Positions 58,661 through 64,000 of a stretch of 64,000 nt of DNA are shown one piece after another. Position 1 is the first letter of the stretch. Each line of letters starts with the position of its first letter. The position numbers and the translations under genes were made by a program. The DNA lies in assembly GCA_035525375.1 (NCBI GenBank), contig DATLEI010000093.1:14481-78480 (forward strand), given 5' to 3'. The notes under the pieces were generated by a model, which searched no databases, was not told the DNA's origin, and was given only the letters and a program-made list of their open reading frames with translations. The stretch is from JALZBN01 sp035525375. GTDB taxonomy: Bacteria; Actinomycetota; Acidimicrobiia; Acidimicrobiales; AC-14.

Positions 58661-60129
58661 GGCTTCGGGCGTGCGGGCTTCTTGAACGAGGTGACCGCCT
58701 CGACGAGGGTCCGCACGCCCATGCCGGTACCACCCTTGTGCACGTAGCCATCGTCGGAGTCACTGCGCGCCGGGCCCGCGATGTCGAGGTGAACCCAGGG
58801 CACGTCACCGACGAACTCTTTGAGGAACAGGCCCGCCGTCAGCGCGCCGCCGTAGCGGTCGGTGCTGATATTGCGCAGATCGGCGATCTCCGACTCAACC
58901 GACTTGCGGTAGTCGTCGGGCAACGGGAGCGGCCAAACGGCCTCACCGGCGCAGTCGGCGGCGGCGCGCACCTGGTCGGTCCATCCCTCGTTGTTGCCCA
59001 TGAGCCCGGCGACCTTGCGCCCGAGAGCTATTACGCACGCGCCGGTCAGGGTGGCGACGTCGATGATGGCGTCGACCCCCGCTTCCACCGCCAGCGACAA
59101 CCCATCAGCGAGTACCAGCCGTCCCTCGGCGTCGGTGTTGAGGACCTCCACGGTCTTGCCATTGCGGATAGTCAAGACGTCTCCCGGCTTTGTCGCCTTC
59201 CCGCCAGGCATGTTCTCGGTGGCCGGGACGATGGCGATCACCTTCACCTTGGGCGCGAGCGTGCGCATGGTTGACATCGTCGCCAGGACTGCGGCCGCAC
59301 CCGACATGTCGGTCTTCATCGTCTCCATGCCCTCGGCCGTCTTGATGGACAACCCCCCGGAGTCGAAGGTGATGCCCTTGCCGACAAGGGCGATGGTGCC
59401 GCGCGCCCCAGGCGGGTCGTAGACCAGTTCAATGAGCCGCGGTGGTTGATCGGAACCGGCCGCAACGCCAAGCAGCCCGCCAAGGCGCTCGGTGGTGATC
59501 TTGGTCTCGTCCCAGACCGTCAGGTTGAGGTCGTCGCGAGCGGCCAACTCGCTGGCGACGTCGGCCAGTCGCTCGGGCGTCATGGCGTTGGCAGGTTCGT
59601 TGACGAGGTCGCGTGCCATTGCGACTGCGGCGGCAATGCGCTCGCCCCGCTCCAGGCCCTTGCGGGCCTTCGCCCCCCGGCCCACAACGGTGAGTGACTC
59701 CAGCCGGCACGGCTTCGGAGCGCCCTTGTAGCGGGTGAACCCGTATGCGGCCAGGGCCGCCCCTTCGGCAACTGCCTGGCCAGCCTCGCCGAGGTCGAGG
59801 TCGGCGGGGACGGCGGAAAGGATGGTCGTCGTTGCCGCGCCGTCGTTCCAGGCAGCCCGGATGAACGCCGCCGTCGACCGGCGAAGCGTCTCGCCAGTCA
59901 CTCGTGCCGGCGCGCCCATCCCGATCGCGATGATCGTCGTGCCATCGTCGGCCGGTACGGCCATTGCTTCACCGACAGCGCCCTGGAAATGGCGCGCCGT
60001 CAGGTAGCTGAGATCTAGATCGGCGCCGGCACCCGGAGTGGCTTCGAGCTGGCCGCCGTCAAACACCGGCACTCCAAGTACGGATGCGTCTTCGGGAACG
60101 GCCTCAGCGAGCGTCATCGTTATCGACAT
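58657..60129 (-). CDS. pepA: Leucyl aminopeptidase, M17 family
   Basis: 490 aa. The metal and catalytic region is complete: ALVGKGITFDSGGLSIKTAE with the zinc-binding Lys/Asp, GMETMKTDMSGAAAVLATM, and the signature NTDAEGRLVLADGLSLAVE with Asp and Glu ligands and catalytic Arg. Length is normal for the hexameric cytosolic enzyme that removes N-terminal residues from peptides. It stands alone, convergent with the hypothetical at 58013 and 31 bp after the membrane protein at 60161. Confidence 0.94.
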   Translation of the reverse strand: MSITMTLAEAVPEDASVLGVPVFDGGQLEATPGAGADLDLSYLTARHFQGAVGEAMAVPADDGTTIIAIGMGAPARVTGETLRRSTAAFIRAAWNDGAATTTILSAVPADLDLGEAGQAVAEGAALAAYGFTRYKGAPKPCRLESLTVVGRGAKARKGLERGERIAAAVAMARDLVNEPANAMTPERLADVASELAARDDLNLTVWDETKITTERLGGLLGVAAGSDQPPRLIELVYDPPGARGTIALVGKGITFDSGGLSIKTAEGMETMKTDMSGAAAVLATMSTMRTLAPKVKVIAIVPATENMPGGKATKPGDVLTIRNGKTVEVLNTDAEGRLVLADGLSLAVEAGVDAIIDVATLTGACVIALGRKVAGLMGNNEGWTDQVRAAADCAGEAVWPLPLPDDYRKSVESEIADLRNISTDRYGGALTAGLFLKEFVGDVPWVHLDIAGPARSDSDDGYVHKGGTGMGVRTLVEAVTSFKKPARPKP

Positions 60130-60160
60130 GATGGGGAGCCTAACGGCGGTCAGAAAGTTC

Positions 60161-60721
60161 TCAACCGCCGCTCATCGCGCCAACGACCGGTGCCGCAATG
60201 ACCGGCACGCCAGCGTTGTAGACCCGGTGAGGCGGCCTCAGCAGCGGCGCCCCGTCGAACGAAACCACATCGCGTTCGGGCACCGGCTGCGGGCTGCGTC
60301 GTCGAATGCTGGCGTCGCGACGCAGGACGAGGAGTCCGACGAAGGCAAGCAGGCAGTCGTCGAGGGCGACGTGGACGGCGAGCATGGCGCGCTGCGACGT
60401 CACGACTGCGGCCGCCAGGCTGATCACCGTTGCGATCAACAGACCGCCCAGGATCGATCGCAAGAGCGCAGCATTGATGGTGCCGAGCGGACCGCTCGAT
60501 TCGGCTCCATCGACGCCCGGCGTCGGCTCCAGCGCGTAAACCGCTCTGGCGTGCAACTCGGGGTCTGTCCCGACGAATCCCTCGGCCTGTTCCAGAGCCT
60601 GGAGTCCGTCACCGAAGCTCGACGCGAAGTACGCCCTGCGACTGCCGACAACCTTCGCGGCCACGGGAACAAGGACCGCGGCCCATAGCAGCACGAGAAA
60701 AACGAGCACTGGCATTGGCAA
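60161..60721 (-). CDS. Membrane protein, hypothetical
   Basis: 186 aa. An N-terminal helix MPVLVFLVLLWAAVLVPVAA followed by a basic VGSRRAYF segment, a soluble stretch of about 60 residues, and two more helices (LLRSILGGLLIATVISLAAA and CLLAFVGLLVL) before a cytoplasmic Arg/Pro-rich tail. The start pattern (short N-terminal helix then Arg-rich segment) is common in small actinobacterial membrane proteins of unknown function. Divergent from metH. Confidence 0.7.
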   Translation of the reverse strand: MPMPVLVFLVLLWAAVLVPVAAKVVGSRRAYFASSFGDGLQALEQAEGFVGTDPELHARAVYALEPTPGVDGAESSGPLGTINAALLRSILGGLLIATVISLAAAVVTSQRAMLAVHVALDDCLLAFVGLLVLRRDASIRRRSPQPVPERDVVSFDGAPLLRPPHRVYNAGVPVIAAPVVGAMSGG

Positions 60722-60873
60722 TCGGCCCCCCGGCCCTACCCCTTCGATCTCGCCACGGTCATGAACCCTTCTCCCACTCGACAGCCGATTGATGCCTCGG
60801 GGAGTGTGACGCCGGCCGACTGGAGATCATATTCCATGCCTGTTCGTGCGTGCGCCGACGGTACTCTCGACGG
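60722..60873. other. Divergent intergenic region before metH
   Basis: 152 bp between divergent genes. No cobalamin, SAM or SAH riboswitch could be recognised. GTGACG about 18 bp before TATTCC is a weak promoter candidate for metH. Confidence 0.4.
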
Positions 60874-63800
60874 ATGGGTGCATACCTGGACGCGATTCGC
60901 GAGCGTGTTGTCATCTTCGACGGCGCGACCGGCACAAACATCCAGCGCGCCAACCTGACGGCCGACGATTTCGGTGGCGCGCAGCTCGAGGGATGTAACG
61001 AACTCCTGGTCGCCACTCGGCCCGACGTGATCGCCGAACTGCACCGATCGTTCTTCGACGTCGGTGTCGACGTGGTGGAAACCGACACCTTCGGCGCGCT
61101 GTCGGTGACGCTCGCCGAGTATGGAATCGCTGACCGGGCCCACGAGCTCAACGTGCGCGCCGCCCGGATCGCCCGCGAAGTTGCCGACGGTTTCGCGACG
61201 CCCGACCGACCGCGGTGGGTGGCGGGCTCGATCGGGCCGGGCACAAAGTTCCCGTCCCTCGGACAGATCCGATTCGCCGAGTTTCGCGACGCCTACGTCC
61301 AGCAGGCTCGCGGCTTGTTGGAGGGCGGTGTCGACCTCTTGCTGATCGAGACCGTCTTCGACCTCCTGCAAGCCAAGGCCGCGATCATCGGATGCCGGCG
61401 CGCCATGGAACTGGAGGGCCGGCCGGTACCCATCCAGGTGCAGGTCACGATCGAGCTGACCGGTCGCATGTTGCCAGGCACCGAAATCGGGGCCGCGCTC
61501 ACCGCGCTCGAGGCCATGCGGGTCGACGTCATCGGTCTCAATTGCGCGACTGGGCCGAGCGAGATGCACGAGCACCTCCGCCACCTCTCCCAGCACTGCC
61601 GGGCGCCGGTCTCCTGCCTTCCCAACGCCGGGTTGCCGTCCGTCGTCGATGGCGAGATGCATTACGACCTGACCCCCGATCAGCTGGCCGAGTACCACGC
61701 GGGGTTCATCGGTGAGTTGGGCGTTCAGGTCATCGGGGGTTGCTGCGGCACGACTCCCGAACACTTGAGGGCCGTCGTCGATCGTTGCGGCTCGCTGACC
61801 CCCGCGGCGCGCACGCCCGAGCACGAGCCCGGCGCGGCTTCGATCTACACCCACGTCCCGTTCCATCAAGACACTTCATTCCTGGTGGTTGGCGAGCGCA
61901 CCAACGCCAACGGATCGAAGAAGTTCCGTGAGGCGATGCTCGCGGATGACTGGGACACCTGCGTGGCGATGGGGCGCGACCAGGTGAAGGAGGGCGCGCA
62001 CCTTCTCGACGTGTGCGTCGACTACACCGGCGAGGACGGCGGGCGCGACATGGACGAGATCGCGAGTCGCTTCGCCACCCAGGTGAGTATCCCCCTCGTT
62101 CTCGATTCCACCGAGCCGGCTGTCATCGAGGCCGGATTGCAGTGGATCGGCGGCAAGCCCGTGTTGAACTCGGTCAATCTCGAGGACGGCGACGCGCCGG
62201 GCACCCGGTTCGACAGGTTTTTCTCTCTTGCCCGCGAGTACGGCGCAGCAGTCGTGTGCACCTGTATCGACCAGGAGGGTCAGGCGCGGACCGCGGACTG
62301 GAAGCTGCGGGCGGCGCGCGCCATCCGAGACCTCGCCGTCGACCGTTACGGCATGGAGCCAACCGACCTCCTCTTCGACGCGTTGGCGCTTCCACTGTCG
62401 ACGGGGATGGAGGAGAGCCGGCGCGACGGCATAGAGACCATCGAGGGCATCAAGCGCATCAAGGCCGAGTTGCCGGGCGTGTCCACGATTCTCGGTTTGT
62501 CCAACGTGTCGTTTGGGCTGAACCCGGCGGCGCGCCACGTGTTGAACTCCGTGTTCCTGCACGAGTGCGTCGAGGCTGGCCTCGATGCCGCCATCGTCCA
62601 TGCCGGCCGCATCATGCCGCTGTCGAAGATTCCTGACCGCCAGCGGGAGGTGTGCCTCGACCTCGTCTACGACAGACGCCGTCCCGGTTATGACCCGCTC
62701 CAGGAACTGCTCGGGTTGTTCGAAGGCGTCACTGCGACCGCGGTCGAGAAGGAGGACCGCAGTGGCTGGCCGGTAGGCGAGCGGCTGAAGCACCGCATCA
62801 TCGACGGCGAACGCGATGGGTTGGAGGCCGATCTCGACGATGCGCTGCAGTCGACAGCGGCCCTGGCGATCGTCAACGACATGTTGCTGGCGGGCATGAA
62901 GGTCGTTGGTGACCTCTTCGGCGCAGGGGAGATGCAGCTGCCGTTCGTGCTGCAATCGGCCGAAGCCATGAAGTCCGCCGTCGCCTACCTCGAGCCGCAC
63001 ATGGAGAAGAGCGATCAGGGCGGCAAGGGTCGCATCGTGCTGGCGACTGTCAAGGGCGACGTGCACGACATCGGCAAGAACCTGGTTGACATCATCCTCA
63101 CCAACAACGGCTACGAGGTGCACAACCTCGGCATAAAGGTCGCAGTGACGGAGATGGTGGCCAAGGCCTTAGAGGTGAAGGCCGACGCCATCGGCATGAG
63201 CGGGTTGCTGGTGAAGTCGACCCTGATCATGAGGGAAAACCTGGAGGAGCTGAACCGGCGCGAGCTGTCCGAGATCCCGGTGATCTTGGGCGGCGCCGCA
63301 CTCACTCGGTCTTATGTCGAGCGCGACATGCGCGAGACCTATAACGGGCGCGTCTTCTACGGGAAGGACGCGTTCGAGGGCCTGCGCACGATGGACAAGC
63401 TCATGGACCTGAAACGCACCGGCGCGGAGGACCCCGACTTCGGCCGCGAGTTGACCGGCCGCATCCGGAGTGCGCGAAGCGGCGACGGCGACGGCGCGCC
63501 TGCACTGCCGGCTCGCTCACCCGACGTCGAAACCGACAACACCGTGTTTGTCCCGCCGTTTCTCGGGTCACGGGTGGTGAAGGGTCTCTCACTCGATGAG
63601 ATCGCGAGCTGGATCAACGAGACGGCCTTGTTCCGCAACCAGTGGCAGTTCCGTCCGGAGAAAGGCGAGAACGACAAGGACTTCAAGGATCGCATCCGGC
63701 CGATCCTGCGCGACGAACTGGCGAAGGCGAAAGAGGCCGGCGTCCTCGTGCCGCAGATCGTCTACGGCTACTACACGGCTAACGGCGACGGCAACGACGT

Positions 63801-64000
63801 GGTCGTCTGGAAGGACGAGTCGCGTACGTCCGAGTGGCTGCGCTACTCCTTCCCCCGGGAGCCGAGGCCACCCTTCCGCTGCATTGGCGACTTCTTCCGT
63901 CCGATCGATTCAGGCGAGGTCGACTATGCGTGCTTCTCGATCGTCACGATGGGCCGGGGCGTCTCCGAAGCGACGGCAAAGTTGTTTGCCGAGGACCGCT
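60874..64000 (+). CDS. metH: Cobalamin-dependent methionine synthase (3' end outside window)
   Basis: 1042 codons are open from ATG 60874 to the right edge. Homocysteine-binding domain at residues 1-320 (IFDGATGTNIQ, ETDTFGALSVTLAEYGI, GLNCATGPSEMHEHLRHLS, zinc Cys pair in IGGCCGTTPEHL). Pterin domain from about 334 (LVVGERTNANGSKKFREAM, CVDYTGEDGGRDMDEI). Cap and B12 domains near 640-860 with the cobalamin His in GDVHDIGKNL near residue 730. Activation domain at the end (YYTANGDGNDVVVW, RPPFRCIGDFFRP, GVSEATAKLFAEDR). It methylates homocysteine from methyltetrahydrofolate. Only the C-terminal part of the activation domain is missing. Confidence 0.96.
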   Translation, partial: MGAYLDAIRERVVIFDGATGTNIQRANLTADDFGGAQLEGCNELLVATRPDVIAELHRSFFDVGVDVVETDTFGALSVTLAEYGIADRAHELNVRAARIAREVADGFATPDRPRWVAGSIGPGTKFPSLGQIRFAEFRDAYVQQARGLLEGGVDLLLIETVFDLLQAKAAIIGCRRAMELEGRPVPIQVQVTIELTGRMLPGTEIGAALTALEAMRVDVIGLNCATGPSEMHEHLRHLSQHCRAPVSCLPNAGLPSVVDGEMHYDLTPDQLAEYHAGFIGELGVQVIGGCCGTTPEHLRAVVDRCGSLTPAARTPEHEPGAASIYTHVPFHQDTSFLVVGERTNANGSKKFREAMLADDWDTCVAMGRDQVKEGAHLLDVCVDYTGEDGGRDMDEIASRFATQVSIPLVLDSTEPAVIEAGLQWIGGKPVLNSVNLEDGDAPGTRFDRFFSLAREYGAAVVCTCIDQEGQARTADWKLRAARAIRDLAVDRYGMEPTDLLFDALALPLSTGMEESRRDGIETIEGIKRIKAELPGVSTILGLSNVSFGLNPAARHVLNSVFLHECVEAGLDAAIVHAGRIMPLSKIPDRQREVCLDLVYDRRRPGYDPLQELLGLFEGVTATAVEKEDRSGWPVGERLKHRIIDGERDGLEADLDDALQSTAALAIVNDMLLAGMKVVGDLFGAGEMQLPFVLQSAEAMKSAVAYLEPHMEKSDQGGKGRIVLATVKGDVHDIGKNLVDIILTNNGYEVHNLGIKVAVTEMVAKALEVKADAIGMSGLLVKSTLIMRENLEELNRRELSEIPVILGGAALTRSYVERDMRETYNGRVFYGKDAFEGLRTMDKLMDLKRTGAEDPDFGRELTGRIRSARSGDGDGAPALPARSPDVETDNTVFVPPFLGSRVVKGLSLDEIASWINETALFRNQWQFRPEKGENDKDFKDRIRPILRDELAKAKEAGVLVPQIVYGYYTANGDGNDVVVWKDESRTSEWLRYSFPREPRPPFRCIGDFFRPIDSGEVDYACFSIVTMGRGVSEATAKLFAEDR

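Noticed and set aside
60722..60873. Cobalamin or SAH riboswitch upstream of metH
   Set aside because: No matching core motifs could be seen and the gap is only 152 bp; a covariance-model search would settle it.
60736..63123. Two long minus-strand open frames opposite metH (377 and 415 codons)
   Set aside because: MetH domains are unmistakable and continuous on the plus strand across this whole stretch.

Overview
The window is 64 kb of GC-rich, very densely packed bacterial chromosome. The F420 genes cofD-cofE, the order manB-like / wbbL-like / rmlD / LytR-CpsA-Psr, a DUF5719-like gene next to a large membrane glycosyltransferase, and the many GTG/TTG starts with 4-nt ATGA/GTGA overlaps all point to Actinomycetota. 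I would guess class Acidimicrobiia, but the sequence alone does not prove the class. I see no rRNA, tRNA, CRISPR array, phage or transposase.

Layout. 1-3290 (minus): an ABC polysaccharide exporter (ATPase cut by the window edge, permease) with a GT2-GT4 fusion and a small coiled-coil protein. 3448-3924 (plus): a small secreted protein. 3943-13487 (minus): a large membrane GT2 protein, DUF5719-like protein, membrane-tethered thioredoxin-like protein, YfhO-like membrane protein and an LCP ligase. 13598-14487: two small hypotheticals. 14469-20705 (minus): GT2, long-type RmlA, coiled-coil protein and three GT4 enzymes in one tight operon. 20746-28907 (plus): two secreted proteins that share a seven-repeat, disulfide-patterned C-terminal domain (one also carries a peptidoglycan-amidase domain), a GT2, a YfhO-like protein and a GT4-like enzyme. 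28921-35753 (minus): a second ABC exporter (permease, and an ATPase with a Wzt-type C-terminal domain), a 1005-aa multidomain glycosyltransferase and a methyltransferase-GT2 fusion. 35852-42671 (plus): a 1000-aa multidomain glycosyltransferase, a DUF2142-like membrane protein, a lipoprotein, cofD and cofE. 42668-52225 (minus): LCP, rmlB, rmlD, UDP-glucose dehydrogenase, UDP-xylose synthase, wbbL-like GT2, a His-rich membrane protein, a manB-like pyrophosphorylase and an epimerase. 52280-64000: metabolic genes (class IV aminotransferase, birA, biotin carboxylase/BCCP, MoeB-rhodanese, pepA, metH running off the edge) and small hypotheticals.

How it fits together. Most of the window makes, exports and attaches cell-surface glycopolymers. 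RmlA/B/D (RmlC is not here), Ugd+Uxs, the epimerase and the manB-like enzyme supply dTDP-rhamnose, UDP-glucuronate/xylose and probably GDP-mannose. About a dozen glycosyltransferases assemble chains on lipid carriers, two ABC-2 exporters move them out, GT-C/YfhO-like membrane proteins may decorate them outside, and two LCP ligases attach them to peptidoglycan. The most novel-looking element is the paired seven-repeat domain (about 39 residues per repeat, two Cys per repeat), which I interpret as a disulfide-stapled seven-bladed propeller. A second unusual signal is the 10-bp palindrome GCGCCGGCGC, found 16 times by eye and resembling a highly iterated palindrome.
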